In this document: positions 27,234-36,526 of the stretch, piece by piece
Numbering within the stretch: the first letter of the stretch is position 1
Layout of the letters: the number at the start of each line of letters is the position of its first letter
DNA from: Mesorhizobium erdmanii USDA 3471
Lineage (GTDB): Bacteria; Pseudomonadota; Alphaproteobacteria; Rhizobiales; Rhizobiaceae
Reading direction: 5' to 3'
Assembly (NCBI RefSeq): GCF_000472705.1
Contig: NZ_AXAE01000008.1
Span: forward strand, 124,001-188,000
DNA length: 64,000 nucleotides
Notes under the pieces: generated by a model
The model's database searches: none
What the model saw: the letters and a program-made list of their open reading frames with translations, nothing else
Told to the model about the DNA's origin: nothing
Position numbers and translations under genes: made by a program

Positions 27234-27338
27234 ATGCAGGCTTAGTGCCGCCCTCGAAGGAAAGGTTCATGCGATGTTTGCACAAAAAATGCGTGGCGCA
27301 ACTCGCCACTGGCGCGGTGTTTGCTCGATGTAGCTATA

Positions 27339-28307
27339 TCAGTTGCGGCTCCGGCATCTGGCTCGAAGCGCGTCGGCATAGAGGCGCACAGCCCCCTTGT
27401 GCTCCCGGCGCAGGAAGGCGGATTGATCGATCCGCCAAAGCCGTTCGATTTCCTCCGCGATCACCGGATTCGTCCATGTGCCGTAGCCGGCGGCCGAGTA
27501 GGCGGTGATTTCGCCGGCATAAAGACTGCCGTCGGTGACCAGGAAGTCGATGCGGATATAGTCGAGGTCGCCGGCGATGCCCGGCGCCATCGAGATCGCC
27601 TGGCGAACATGGTCGATGAGCCGCGCATTGACCGGCAGGGCCTGATCCTCGCGTGGATAGTCCGGATCCCGGCCTGGCAATGGAGTGGCTTGCCTGTCGA
27701 ACAGCAGCGAACGCTCGGCGTGCTTATCCTCCACCCAGACATGGGATATCACCCCGCTGCAGACATGAACCTTGATGTCGGTAGCGATCGTGCCGCCGCT
27801 GAGTGTCAGCCGCTCTTCCACGAAAACAGTCGGCACGACAGGCCAATAGGCCCATTCGCCATCGCGCCGCCCATAGCGTTTCCTTAGCCAGCGGCTCGCC
27901 TTGCGCATGATGGCGGCGTGATCCGGTTCGCCGTCGCGGACGAATATGTTCATCGCGCTGCCATGGTTTGCCTTGACCACGACGGCGCCGGCCAGCAAGT
28001 CCGCGGGAATGTCGGCGGCATCCTGTCCACGCCAAAGCGTCTCGGGCACGGCGATCTCGGGGCAGGCGTCGTGGATATAAGCCTTGGCCGCCAGCTTGTC
28101 GGTCAGCGTCACGAACAGCGGGTTGCGGTCGACAAGCTTCCGCCAGAGCAACATCTCATGGTAGCGCGCGGGCGCTGCCGGATTGGGCAGATAGCCAAGC
28201 TTCATGAAAAATCGCACGACAAGGGCAGGGTGGCGAAGTGTAAGCCACAATCGGGCGACCGACAGAATGGCGCGGTCCGTCCAGGAAATATCGGCCTTGG
28301 CCGTCAT
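27339..28307 (-). CDS. ATP-grasp TupA-like protein, probably surface polysaccharide modification
   Basis: The 322-residue product matches the TupA-type ATP-grasp amidoligase-like family found in capsule and exopolysaccharide loci. Recognisable parts are FFMKLGYLPNPAAPARYHEMLLWRK, AGAVVVKANHGSAMN (nucleotide-binding strand), a basic KASRWLRKRYGRRDGEW, and DYIRIDFLVTDGSLYAGEIT near residues 260-280 with metal-binding acidic residues. It may add an amino acid to a sugar; the substrate is unknown. The ATG at 28307 was preferred over a longer frame with an unconserved N-terminus, but the Shine-Dalgarno is weak. Confidence 0.75.
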   Translation of the reverse strand: MTAKADISWTDRAILSVARLWLTLRHPALVVRFFMKLGYLPNPAAPARYHEMLLWRKLVDRNPLFVTLTDKLAAKAYIHDACPEIAVPETLWRGQDAADIPADLLAGAVVVKANHGSAMNIFVRDGEPDHAAIMRKASRWLRKRYGRRDGEWAYWPVVPTVFVEERLTLSGGTIATDIKVHVCSGVISHVWVEDKHAERSLLFDRQATPLPGRDPDYPREDQALPVNARLIDHVRQAISMAPGIAGDLDYIRIDFLVTDGSLYAGEITAYSAAGYGTWTNPVIAEEIERLWRIDQSAFLRREHKGAVRLYADALRARCRSRN

Positions 28308-28559
28308 CGGGGTATATGGCCCTGTTCGCGAAGCCTGATCCGGATGCAGCCTACCGGTCGGCAACATTCCATGCCGTATCGCGATTTCGCTCGGCGAGAA
28401 AGGCTTGCCTAGTCACGGTAGCGACGCTGAAAATCCTGGGCCAAAAGGATGGCCAGCTGAAATGCGACGGGCCCGGTTCCTGTCGGGCATTGCGTCACCA
28501 GGAGAAGGCCAGCCTTGAACAAGGAAGCCAAGGCCGGTCTTCTCTTTGGCAGTCTGGTC

Positions 28560-28763
28560 TCAGGCCTTCTTCATCATCTTCATGTGGTGGTGATGATGGT
28601 GGTGGTGATGCCAGTGGTGATGCCAGTGATGATGGTGGTGGCGATGATGGTGGCGGTGATGCTTTGCCATCATGGCCGCATCCGCGCTCGTCGCACCGAT
28701 CACCGGCGCCGTGAAAGCGAGTGCAACTGCAAGCCCAAGAGCCGAGAGGACTGACTTCTTCAT
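28560..28763 (-). CDS. extremely His-rich exported peptide
   Basis: The 67-residue precursor has a good signal peptide (KKSVLSALGLAVALAF, cleavage likely after SADA). The mature tail of about 38 residues holds 22 histidines in blocks of 2, 3, 5, 3 and 9, separated by Arg or Trp, and ends MKMMKKA. AAAAGGAAACG precedes the ATG. His codons are mixed CAT and CAC, which argues for selection on the protein rather than a simple DNA repeat. Periplasmic binding of Zn, Ni or Cu is the natural inference. Similar short His-rich exported peptides exist in rhizobia, but none is functionally known to me. Confidence 0.8.
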   Translation of the reverse strand: MKKSVLSALGLAVALAFTAPVIGATSADAAMMAKHHRHHHRHHHHHWHHHWHHHHHHHHHMKMMKKA

Positions 28764-28962
28764 GGATCGTTTCCTTTTGTTTCGCCGGCGGATATATGAA
28801 TCGGGTCGATAGCCCGACCGCCGCGAATGGAATTACGCTCCCGATTTTTTTCGTCAGTATTTCCCGATTGTAGAATTTTGTTTCTGAACTGTTTCTGAGG
28901 AGCCGACCTCCCGGCATCGTTATCACGAGGACCAGAAAGCCGGCTCTTGTCGCCTGTTTTGG

Positions 28963-29577
28963 CTACATTGGCGGGATCACACCCTTGTTTCCCACCACGA
29001 CACGGCCCGAACTCAGCGTCCCGTCAGCCTCACGTTGGGCGTTTACAAAGACTGTCGCGCCCGGCTTGAGATCGGTCGGCGTGGCCGGGGCGAAGGTTAC
29101 GACGGGCGTGTTGTCGGGGATCGAAATCTTCTTGGTCTGGCCGTTGTCGTAGGTCAGCGTCACGGCTCGCCCGTCAATGTTGGTGACGTCGGCCACGGTG
29201 CCGTTGGTCATGCGGCTGTTCGGCTGCAGGTCCCAGGGACGGTCGCCCTCGCCGGTGCCTTTCAAGGCGGCTGGGAAAATCACCACTTCCAGGGCGCCGC
29301 TGCCGCCATCGGCTTTCGAGACCGAGGCGATGCCGAGGAAATCGCCCTGTTTGATGTCTTTCTCGGAGGCGCTGGCAACGCCGGAAATCTTCCAGCCGGT
29401 ATTGAGCTTGATCGCGGAGGTATCACCCTGGCGGGTTTTGACGGTGAGCAGCGACGGCTCGAAACTGACCACCGTGCCGCGCACCCGCAGCGCGTCCGCC
29501 GCCTGGGCGCTGCCGGTAACGGCGATGGAAAGGCTGGAGACCGTGCCAAGCACGACCATGAATGTCTTGAAGTTCAT
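28963..29577 (-). CDS. exported protein with beta-rich DUF5666-like repeats
   Basis: The 204-residue protein has a signal peptide ending AQAA. Two similar beta-rich modules follow (RVRGTVVSFEPSLLTVKTRQG and GTVADVTNIDGRAVTLTYDNG), a pattern seen in DUF5666/OB-like periplasmic proteins. The ending GRVVVGNKGVIPPM is polar. Databases sometimes label relatives as metal transporters, which the sequence (no membrane helices after the signal) does not support. The ATG at 29577 follows AAGGATCC. The function is unknown. Confidence 0.7.
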   Translation of the reverse strand: MNFKTFMVVLGTVSSLSIAVTGSAQAADALRVRGTVVSFEPSLLTVKTRQGDTSAIKLNTGWKISGVASASEKDIKQGDFLGIASVSKADGGSGALEVVIFPAALKGTGEGDRPWDLQPNSRMTNGTVADVTNIDGRAVTLTYDNGQTKKISIPDNTPVVTFAPATPTDLKPGATVFVNAQREADGTLSSGRVVVGNKGVIPPM

Positions 29578-29858
29578 TGCAGGGATCCTTCTGGGAACGG
29601 GCTGGCTGAAACCGGATGGTTTCACGCCGGCACATCGGAACAACGAACAGGTGGGTTGAAACCTTCGAGCAAAAAGGTGCCGGGGTGTTCAAAAGAACTT
29701 GATGGCGCCGACATGCGTGCAACAGCGTCGCAGGCCGGAGGTTCACGATAGCGTGACAGCCTTTGACTCTTGGCAAATCGGCGGCGAGCGGGCATGTTCG
29801 TGCTCGTCTCAGGCAACACTCCATTTTGATCAATCTCTTTCAGCCACCGGAGTTGCCA

Positions 29859-30143
29859 ATGCCCAACAATGCAAAAAATCATGCCCTCTCCGAACCGTTA
29901 GCCAATGAGATCGGGCCGGATTACACCACCCTCAGAGCAATGCGGGAAACCCGCGGATACAGCGTGGAAGAGCTTTCCCTGACCTGTGGCCTCTCGGTCG
30001 GCGAGATCGAGGATATCGAGAGCGGCCGGGCGGCCGATCCGTCGAAGCTGCGCCGTATTGCGTCCGCGCTTCGCATGCCCCAGGAGGCTCTCGTCGCTTC
30101 CGCCGCGCCGAAGCCGACCGCACAAGGCCGACCCCTGTCATAG
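29859..30143 (+). CDS. small XRE-type helix-turn-helix protein
   Basis: The 94-residue protein has a Cro/CI-type HTH in residues 24-70 (LRAMRETRGYSVEELSLTCGLSVGEIEDIESG) and short polar ends. It probably regulates transcription or partners another factor. GGAG eight bases before the ATG at 29859 sets the start. The gene stands alone with its own terminator. No antitoxin partner gene is adjacent. Confidence 0.78.
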   Translation: MPNNAKNHALSEPLANEIGPDYTTLRAMRETRGYSVEELSLTCGLSVGEIEDIESGRAADPSKLRRIASALRMPQEALVASAAPKPTAQGRPLS

Positions 30144-30161
30144 ACCAGCAACAGCCATGCA

Positions 30162-30197
30162 AGAGAACCCGCCAAGGCCCGCCTGGCGGGTTTCTTG
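30162..30197 (+). terminator. terminator after the XRE gene
   Basis: AACCCGCCA (30166-30174) pairs with TGGCGGGTT (30184-30192) around a nine-base loop, followed by TCTTG. It lies about 20 bases after the stop. Confidence 0.8.
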
Positions 30198-30325
30198 TTG
30201 AAGCCAGAGCGTTCTGACGCAAGATGCGCTTGCCGATCTGCAAATCGCACGTGTTTATACCTGCGGCATCCGAATTCGCGCTGATCGCACCTGCCGCGCA
30301 TCGGCTTTTAACGGTGGTTTTCAAT

Positions 30326-30793
30326 ATGAGCCTGGAATCCGTTCGCGCCTTCTTCGCCGCAAACGCACCCGATATCGATGTCATCGTCACCGAAGCGAGT
30401 TCGGCGACGGTGACGCTGGCGGCGGAGGCGCACGGCGTCCTGCCGGCGCAGATTGCCAAGACCATCTGCCTGCGCGTCGGCGAGCGCACCATGCTGGTGG
30501 TGACCAGCGGCATCGCCAGGCTGGACAACCGCAAGTTCAAGGACCAGTTCGCTGGCAAGCCGCGCATGCTGGATGCGGAGGAAGTTGTCGCCGCCACGAG
30601 CCACCCTGTCGGCGGCGTCTGCCCGTTCGGGCTGCCGGCACCGCTGCCGGTCTATTGCGACGTGTCGCTGCGCGAGTTCGACGAGGCGGTACCAGCCGCC
30701 GGCGCCACCAATGCGGCGGTGCGGATTGCGCCGCAGCGTATGGTCGAGCTTACCGGCGCTGAATGGGTGGATGTGTGCCAGCTGAAGGCCTGA
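30326..30793 (+). CDS. YbaK/ProX-type aminoacyl-tRNA deacylase
   Basis: The 155-residue protein carries the YbaK/EbsC domain. The substrate-pocket lysine lies in QIAKTICLRVG, and GIARLDNRKFKD and SHPVGGVCPFGLP are both characteristic. Such free-standing editing domains hydrolyse mischarged tRNAs (Cys- or Ala-tRNA-Pro). The ATG at 30326 gives the canonical N-terminus; the upstream open frame to 30224 lacks conservation. It is the last intact gene before the decayed stretch near tRNA-Pro. Confidence 0.88.
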   Translation: MSLESVRAFFAANAPDIDVIVTEASSATVTLAAEAHGVLPAQIAKTICLRVGERTMLVVTSGIARLDNRKFKDQFAGKPRMLDAEEVVAATSHPVGGVCPFGLPAPLPVYCDVSLREFDEAVPAAGATNAAVRIAPQRMVELTGAEWVDVCQLKA

Positions 30794-30807
30794 TCGGTGC
30801 AGCAAAC

Positions 30808-31115
30808 ATGCCTATCTGGAAACGTGGCTCGATTGCTGCCGAACCCTACATGGATCGCCCCCACCACGTCGATGCCGCAACCCGCAAGGTATGTCCGGAT
30901 CGCCAGTGATAGCGAGACATAGCGGTATCTTCGGAATGGATGGGAGCAAGCTGACTGATACGAGTATTATCGGTACCGTGGAAAAATTCGTCGCAATCTA
31001 TTCCGGCCGCGTGGGGGATGATGCGTTCGGCTTTCAGTTAGGAACCGCATGGCAGGCAAGTGTTCTGGAAGACATTCTGGGTCTGGCAACCAAGGGCAAA
31101 CATCCTCTGTTGTGA
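30808..31115 (+). pseudogene. 3' remnant of a trypsin-like serine protease gene, frameshifted
   Basis: Frame 1 (30808-30887) reads PIWKRGSIAAEP...DAATRK. The next frame, from about 30888, reads GMSGSPVIARHSGIFG and continues to KHPLL at 31115. Joined, they match the end of S1 peptidases, in which WKRGS(I/V)AxEP leads to GMSGSPV with the active-site serine. One base is missing at AAGGTATG (30886-30893). The catalytic His and Asp regions upstream are absent, because intact ybaK ends at 30793. The gene is therefore both 5'-truncated and frameshifted. Confidence 0.75.
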
Positions 31116-31233
31116 ACACACCCGAAATTTAGGTGTGTCACACAACTATGATTACGCAACGATTGAGCTGAGTTTAGCCTTTGAGCGGTTTTTTTTGTGC
31201 GGTTGACATCCGCAGGTAAGCCACGGACCGAGC

Positions 31234-31779
31234 CTATTTAGTGTTGGTGTTGGCTTCGGGGTTGGTGCTGTTGCTGAAACTCTGCGTGACGTCGGTTCCG
31301 TTAGCCTCGATAGTCAGAGTCTCATCAAGTTCGGAATCCTTCGATTCAACGGAACGTGTAAAGCCGACCTGTTTTGCGCCGGGGTCTCCTGGATTCGACG
31401 GATTATCATTGAGATTGTTGATGAAATTAAAGGAGTTCGTGGCAATCCAAAACTGCTTGTCTGGTCGAACAGATCCCCACGTATTCTTATTCTTAAGATG
31501 CTTACTTACTTTGTATTCGTTAGTTTCTGCGTAGTACCAGAACACAGTCAAATGGAGTGCGCTATCGAATTGGTCGCAGCCCCCATTTGGAGACAACCGA
31601 AGCCAACCTCGCGAAATGTATGACTCATCATAGCCGGGCTGGGCGTATGCCATCGCAAAGTAAACAGTCTGGGAAAAGTTGTTGCAGATTTTGATCGCCG
31701 CTTCGGCTCGCTCTGCACACGTGCCGCGAGAAAAGCTAGCACGACCGATTTCGCCGAGGCGGACATCACGGCACCCCAT
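31234..31779 (-). CDS. DUF1036 domain protein, N-terminus apparently frameshifted
   Basis: The frame encodes 181 residues. IKICNNFSQTVYFAMAYAQ and SRGWLRLSPNGGCDQFD are typical DUF1036 features (conserved aromatic and cysteine residues, usually periplasmic). The annotated N-terminus (GCRDVRLGEIGRASFSRG) is no signal peptide. One frame over, from the ATG at 31769, MSASAKSVVLAFLAA would make one and would join at CAERAEA-AIKICNN. A two-base insertion or one-base deletion near 31725-31735 would explain this. The gene is clearly AT-richer than its surroundings and the Ser/Asn-rich tail is unusual, which suggests transfer. Confidence 0.6.
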   Translation of the reverse strand: MGCRDVRLGEIGRASFSRGTCAERAEAAIKICNNFSQTVYFAMAYAQPGYDESYISRGWLRLSPNGGCDQFDSALHLTVFWYYAETNEYKVSKHLKNKNTWGSVRPDKQFWIATNSFNFINNLNDNPSNPGDPGAKQVGFTRSVESKDSELDETLTIEANGTDVTQSFSNSTNPEANTNTK

Positions 31780-31823
31780 CAGGAGCGAAGTATTATATAC
31801 GCTCCCGCTATATTAGCCGAGAG

Positions 31824-32168
31824 TCAAGATGCCGTGTGGCCGACCCGACGCTTGACCTTGCCAGGCGGCCCAAACTCACGCTCGGCCCAAATCGGCCGCT
31901 CTGGCGGGTGATAGCCTCTATAAAACTCCTCCATGTAGGCCAAAACGTCGTTGCCGATCCGCCTCCATGCTGCTTCGGCCTGATCGAGCGGAACGTGACG
32001 CCGATCCTCAACAACACCAGCGCCGACAAGCTCGTCAAAAAGTCGTGCCCGCTTTGCATAAACATCATACAGGCTTTCGCCTCGTCTGGCCTGGCCTTCA
32101 ATGCGCGTCGTCTAACCGGCATGGGTCGCCTCCATGAGCCGCTTGTAAACGGACATTTCGGCGGGCAT
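31824..32168 (-). pseudogene. short ORF with an internal TAG
   Basis: A strong GGGAGG (32176-32181) precedes an ATG at 32168. The frame reads PAEMSVYKRLMEATHAG, hits TAG at 32112-32114, then continues open for 95 codons (including ARRGESLYDVYAKRARLFDE and LAYMEEFYRGYHPPERPIW) to TGA at 31824-31826. The composition after the TAG looks like protein, not shadow. The simplest reading is a nonsense-mutated gene of about 113 codons; no family was recognised. Bases 32169-32361 upstream, up to the tRNA, hold no recognisable gene. Confidence 0.4.
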
Positions 32169-32361
32169 GGCCAAGCCTCCCGCCCGCGGACCGGGGTTTC
32201 TGCAGAATCACCCGCACGAACGGAGAACATCCGCTGCATACTTCGGGACTTTTTCGGGACTCTGCGTTGCGGAGCGGGCGATTTGGACGCCTTTCGTTCC
32301 GAAATTGCAAAAGGCGCCAGAAGGCACCTCGGCAAATAGGCTGGGGATTTCAAGGAATTAT

Positions 32362-32438
<77 letters not shown>

Positions 32439-32494
32439 GACCGGTCGCGATGTATCTTGATAACCCGGTGCGGGTCAACTGATTTCCGCGACTA

Positions 32495-33763
32495 TTATCG
32501 TGCCGCGATGGCTGGTGTGAATGAGCCCGGCAAAGTCGGCCGCAACAGCCGTTGATGGCGGTATTCGAGCGCGATGGCGCCCCAGACCAGGCCGAGCAGC
32601 AGATACATGTGGCGCCAGTGATCGATGTCGATGAAGGTGCCGAGCCCGATATTGCCGATGAAGGCGACGTAGGCGCACAAGAGATAGGGCTGCCACGGCC
32701 GGTCGCGCAAAAGGATGCGGAAGCCGGCTGTGATGGTCCAGACGACCAGCGTCAGGAACGACACGAAGCCGAGCCAGCCATAGTCCATCAGCATCTTCAG
32801 CCAGATATCGTGCGTGTCTTCGCCGAACATCTTGCCGAAGACCAGCGGGCCGATGCCGAACGGGTGCTCCATCGCCATCTGGAAGCCGATCGTGTAGCGG
32901 GCGAAGCGGCCGAGGCGGGCGGTGTCATAGCTCTGTTCGAGATGGGCGCGGTTGGAGAACATCTCCGACACACCGGGCAGTTGCAGTATGACGATGATGG
33001 CGATTGCCAGCAGCGACAGCGCGGCGATGGTCATGATCACCACGCGCAGCCGGAACATGCCGCTGGCGCTCTGCAGGAACAGGCAGCCGGTGAGCAGAAC
33101 CGCCGAGACGGCGAACATGCCCCAGGCGCCGCGCGAGAAGGAGAAGAAGATGCCCGATGTGATGATCAGCAGTGGCACCGCCAGCAGCGGCATGCGCGAG
33201 ACCGGACCAGTCAGGATGAGATAGAGCAGATAGATGCCGGGCAGCACGAGGAATGGCCCGAACACGTTGGGGTCCTGGAAGGCGCCGGCGGCGCGGTCGT
33301 ATTTGGTGAACATTTCGGCGCCGGGGAAAGCGTGGAAATAGCCTGCTATGCCGAGCAGCGAGGTAGCCACCGCCGAGACGACATAGGCATTGAAGATCAG
33401 CCGGTAGAGGCTTGGCTGCGTGGCTGTCACCGAGGCGAAGAACACCGCGCTGAAGGCGAGAAACAGCGATACGCAGAGATAGAGCGGGGTGAAGGCGAGG
33501 TCCGCCATCTGCGTCATCGAGATCATGCCGCCGATGTTCATCGTCACCAGCAGCACCAGCAGCGGCGCGGCCGCGCGAGAAATCCGCAAGCCGAAGAGGG
33601 CCCAGATGGCGATCAGCCCGGCCATGTAGATTTCGTAGGGCGCCGGCTCGCTGATGACGAAGCCCGACAGAAGGATGCCGACCACCAAGGCGCCGGAGGA
33701 AATCAGCGCGACCAACTTGGCGTTGACCGCGCCCGGTGGCAACTCGTGGGAAATCGCGCTCAA
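32495..33763 (-). CDS. O-antigen ligase/polymerase family membrane protein (Wzy-like)
   Basis: The 422-residue protein has 10-12 hydrophobic helices and a large periplasmic loop (about residues 275-335) that holds NRAHLEQSYDTARLGRFARYTIGFQMAMEHP and GEDTHDIWLKMLMDYGWLG. This is the layout of the O-antigen ligase/Wzy superfamily. It probably polymerises exopolysaccharide repeat units. The TTG start overlaps the stop of the upstream transferase gene (TTGA), so the two are co-translated. It is the last gene of the minus-strand polysaccharide operon. Confidence 0.85.
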   Translation of the reverse strand: MSAISHELPPGAVNAKLVALISSGALVVGILLSGFVISEPAPYEIYMAGLIAIWALFGLRISRAAAPLLVLLVTMNIGGMISMTQMADLAFTPLYLCVSLFLAFSAVFFASVTATQPSLYRLIFNAYVVSAVATSLLGIAGYFHAFPGAEMFTKYDRAAGAFQDPNVFGPFLVLPGIYLLYLILTGPVSRMPLLAVPLLIITSGIFFSFSRGAWGMFAVSAVLLTGCLFLQSASGMFRLRVVIMTIAALSLLAIAIIVILQLPGVSEMFSNRAHLEQSYDTARLGRFARYTIGFQMAMEHPFGIGPLVFGKMFGEDTHDIWLKMLMDYGWLGFVSFLTLVVWTITAGFRILLRDRPWQPYLLCAYVAFIGNIGLGTFIDIDHWRHMYLLLGLVWGAIALEYRHQRLLRPTLPGSFTPAIAAR

Positions 33764-35295
33764 TAGGCGTTTTCCGTGTTGAGCAGCCGGATCGGTGTCA
33801 GAAACAGGATTCTGAGATCGAACAGCAGCGACCAGTTCTCGATGTAGTAGAGGTCGTATTCGGTCCGCATACGGATCTTCTCGTTGGTGTCCATCTCGCC
33901 GCGCCAGCCGTTGATCTGCGCCCAGCCGGTAACGCCGGGCTTGACCTTGTGGCGTGCGAAATAGCCGTCGACCACCTCATTGTAGAGAAGGTTGTGCGAC
34001 TGCGCGGCAATCGCATGCGGTCGCGGGCCGATCAGCGAGAGGGAGCCCAGCAGCGAATTCACGAACTGCGGCAGTTCGTCGATCGAGGTCTTGCGGATGA
34101 AGCGACCGACGCGGGTGACGCGCGGATCGTTCTTGGTCACCGTCTGCTTGGCGGTCGGATCCGACCGGTCGGTGTACATCGAGCGGAACTTGTAGACCTC
34201 GATGATCTCGTTGTTGAAGCCGTGCCGCTTCTGCTTGAACAGCACCGGTCCCTTGCTGTCGAGCTTGATGGCGATCGCGGTCGCCAGCATCACCGGCGAG
34301 AAGACGATGATGCCGATCAGCGAGAAGATGATATCGAAGGCGCGCTTGGCGACCGAATCCCAGTCGTTGATCGGCTTGTCGAAGATGTCCAGCATCGGCA
34401 CCGAGCCGATGAAGGAATAGGCACGCGGGCGGAATTGCAGGGCGTTCGAATGCGCCGAAAGCCGGATATCGACCGGCAATACCCACAGCTTCTTCAACAG
34501 TTGCAGCACGCGTGCTTCGGCGGTCAGCGGCAGCGACACGATCAGCATGTCGATGCGCGCGATGCGGGCAAATTCGATCAGTTCAGAAATGGTGCCGAGC
34601 TTGGGATAGCCGGCGACGATCGGCGGCGAGCGCTTGTCGCCGCGATCATCGAAGATGCCGCAGATGCGGATGTCGTTGTAGGGCTGCTTTTCGACCGAAC
34701 GGATCAGGATTTCAGCCGCCTTGCCGCCGCCGACGATGACGGCGCGCCGCTCCATGCGTCCGTCGCGCGCCCAGCGCCGGATCAGTCTCGACATCACCAG
34801 CCTGAGGCCGAAGAGTAGAACGAAGCCGACGACGAACCAGGTGCCGAACAGGAGTCGCGAATAGTCTTCCGACATCTTCATGGCAAAGGCCGTCAACGCC
34901 ATCAACGCGAAGGCTCCGGCCCAGGCCAGCAGGATGCGGCCGAAATTGGCGATCGGCCGCATCAATGAGACGACCTGGTAGCAGTCGGTGACATCGAGCA
35001 GCACCACTGCGAGGAACGACGCTGCGGCGATCGTCACCGGATATTGCCAGGCGAGATAGTTGAAGAAACCGACGTAGTAGAAATAGACGCAGAGCCCCGA
35101 CAGAAGCAGCAGCCCGAATTCGACCATGCGCAGCACGCCGCTGACCATGATCGGCGACATCGTATCGCGCCGGTACTGGGTGGCGACCTGCCGGGCGACA
35201 TCGTTCATGCCGCCGGGCGCATCGCCATCCGTCGGGCCGTCGAATTTACGCACTGCTTCCGGAGAAAAGCGGCGCGCGGGGTCGATCTCGTTCAT
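33760..35295 (-). CDS. undecaprenyl-phosphate glucose phosphotransferase
   Basis: The 511-residue protein has a cytoplasmic N-terminus, about four membrane helices, a CoA-binding-like middle ([16 protein letters not shown]) and a last helix before the C-terminal bacterial sugar transferase domain. That domain contains [39 protein letters not shown] and [17 protein letters not shown]. This is the WcaJ/ExoY-type enzyme that loads the first hexose-1-phosphate on the lipid carrier. The ATG at 35295 was chosen over a longer frame with an unrelated hydrophobic start. Confidence 0.92.
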   Translation of the reverse strand: MNEIDPARRFSPEAVRKFDGPTDGDAPGGMNDVARQVATQYRRDTMSPIMVSGVLRMVEFGLLLLSGLCVYFYYVGFFNYLAWQYPVTIAAASFLAVVLLDVTDCYQVVSLMRPIANFGRILLAWAGAFALMALTAFAMKMSEDYSRLLFGTWFVVGFVLLFGLRLVMSRLIRRWARDGRMERRAVIVGGGKAAEILIRSVEKQPYNDIRICGIFDDRGDKRSPPIVAGYPKLGTISELIEFARIARIDMLIVSLPLTAEARVLQLLKKLWVLPVDIRLSAHSNALQFRPRAYSFIGSVPMLDIFDKPINDWDSVAKRAFDIIFSLIGIIVFSPVMLATAIAIKLDSKGPVLFKQKRHGFNNEIIEVYKFRSMYTDRSDPTAKQTVTKNDPRVTRVGRFIRKTSIDELPQFVNSLLGSLSLIGPRPHAIAAQSHNLLYNEVVDGYFARHKVKPGVTGWAQINGWRGEMDTNEKIRMRTEYDLYYIENWSLLFDLRILFLTPIRLLNTENAY

Positions 35296-35385
35296 GGAGC
35301 AATCCGCAAGCTTCCCCAGGGTGATTAGCAAAAGAGAGCTAAGAAACCCTTGAAACAACGCTTGGCTTTGGAAAGGCTTAGGGCG

Positions 35386-36516
35386 TTACCGGTCGAGCGC
35401 GGCGAAATAGGCCTTCTCGATTTCGGCGGCCATGACGTCGGCGCCGAAGCGCGCCCTGAGGTCAGCGCCGTCGGGCATCAGCTTGCCATAGGCGGCAAGG
35501 TCGGTCAGCGCCTCGCCCATCTTGTCGGCGAGTTCGGCCGGATCGGGGCGGATCAGGGCGGGGGAGCCGGCAGCGAAAATCTCCGGTATGCCGCCGACGG
35601 CGGTGGCGATCATCGGCCTTGCCGCGGCAAGTGTCTCCAGCACGATATAGGGCATGGCCTCCGCGCGGGACGGGACAACCACCAGATCACCCAGCGCGAA
35701 GGCCTCCCTGGCCGGCATCGGCGGCAGGAAGCGGACATGGGCTTGAAGCCCCAGGCGCTTCACCTGCGCGTGGTAGCGCGGCAGGTCATCGCCGTCGCCA
35801 ACCATGACCGCCGTAAGCGCGCGGCCGAGTTTAGGGCCGGCCACGGCCAGGGCGTCGATGAAGATGTCGGGGCCTTTGAGGTCCCGCATCATACCGATGT
35901 AGAGCATGTCCGCCGCATCGGGTCCGATGATGGCCGGCTTGAATTCGGTGGCGCGCAGTCCATTGTAGACCAGCGTGTTGGGGATCGGCGGCTCGCCCAC
36001 CTTCCTGCGATAGGTGCGCCGTTCGTAGTCCGAGACGAACAGCAGGCAGTCGGTGAAGTGCGCCATGGAGCGCTCGAGCGCGAAGAACAGCTTCCCCGTG
36101 GCGGTTGTTTCGTCATAGTGGAGAGAGCCGCCATGCGGCGAATAAAGGCGGGCGACGCGAGACCTTGATACCCGCAACAATGAGCCGAACAGACGGGCAT
36201 AGGCGCCACCCTTGGCACCGTGCCCGTGCAGCACGTCCGGCCGCAATTCCTTGATGATCCGGTAGGTGCGCCGGGCTGAGGCGAGATCGCCTGGGCCGAC
36301 ATGGCGCTGCATTGGCGTGCGATGGATACCCAGCGCTAGCATGTCCTTCATCTGCTCGAACAGGCGTTCCTCGAATTCGCCGCCGGTGGTCGAATCGCAA
36401 ACGATGCCGACCGCATGACCGGCAGCGACCTGCGCTTCCGTCAGGTCGCGCACATGCCGGAAAACTCCTCCGACGGGTGAGCGAAAGCAGTGGACGATCC
36501 TCAGAGTGTCCGCCAC
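35386..36516 (-). CDS. family 4 glycosyltransferase
   Basis: This GT-B glycosyltransferase has 376 residues. The N-terminal domain contains CFRSPVGGVFRHVRDL and LHGHGAKGGAYARL. The C-terminal donor domain has the GT4 signature VVPSRAEAMPYIVLETLAAARPMIATAVGGIPE. It adds a sugar from a nucleotide donor to the lipid-linked repeat unit. It starts at GTG, ten bases after the exporter gene's stop. Confidence 0.9.
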   Translation of the reverse strand: MADTLRIVHCFRSPVGGVFRHVRDLTEAQVAAGHAVGIVCDSTTGGEFEERLFEQMKDMLALGIHRTPMQRHVGPGDLASARRTYRIIKELRPDVLHGHGAKGGAYARLFGSLLRVSRSRVARLYSPHGGSLHYDETTATGKLFFALERSMAHFTDCLLFVSDYERRTYRRKVGEPPIPNTLVYNGLRATEFKPAIIGPDAADMLYIGMMRDLKGPDIFIDALAVAGPKLGRALTAVMVGDGDDLPRYHAQVKRLGLQAHVRFLPPMPAREAFALGDLVVVPSRAEAMPYIVLETLAAARPMIATAVGGIPEIFAAGSPALIRPDPAELADKMGEALTDLAAYGKLMPDGADLRARFGADVMAAEIEKAYFAALDR

Positions 36517-36526
36517 GTGGTGTCTG

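Noticed and set aside
28590..28670. Simple trinucleotide repeat or CRISPR-like pattern of gtg/atg units
   Set aside because: It is the antisense of the His-rich coding region; the blocks differ in length and have no spacers.
28515..28754. Plus-strand frame with many Val and Met residues
   Set aside because: It is antisense to the His-rich gene; CAT/CAC codons read as ATG/GTG create the false hydrophobic protein.
31836..32339. 167-codon plus-strand frame near tRNA-Pro
   Set aside because: No motif or ribosome-binding site, and it overlaps the more protein-like minus-strand frame.
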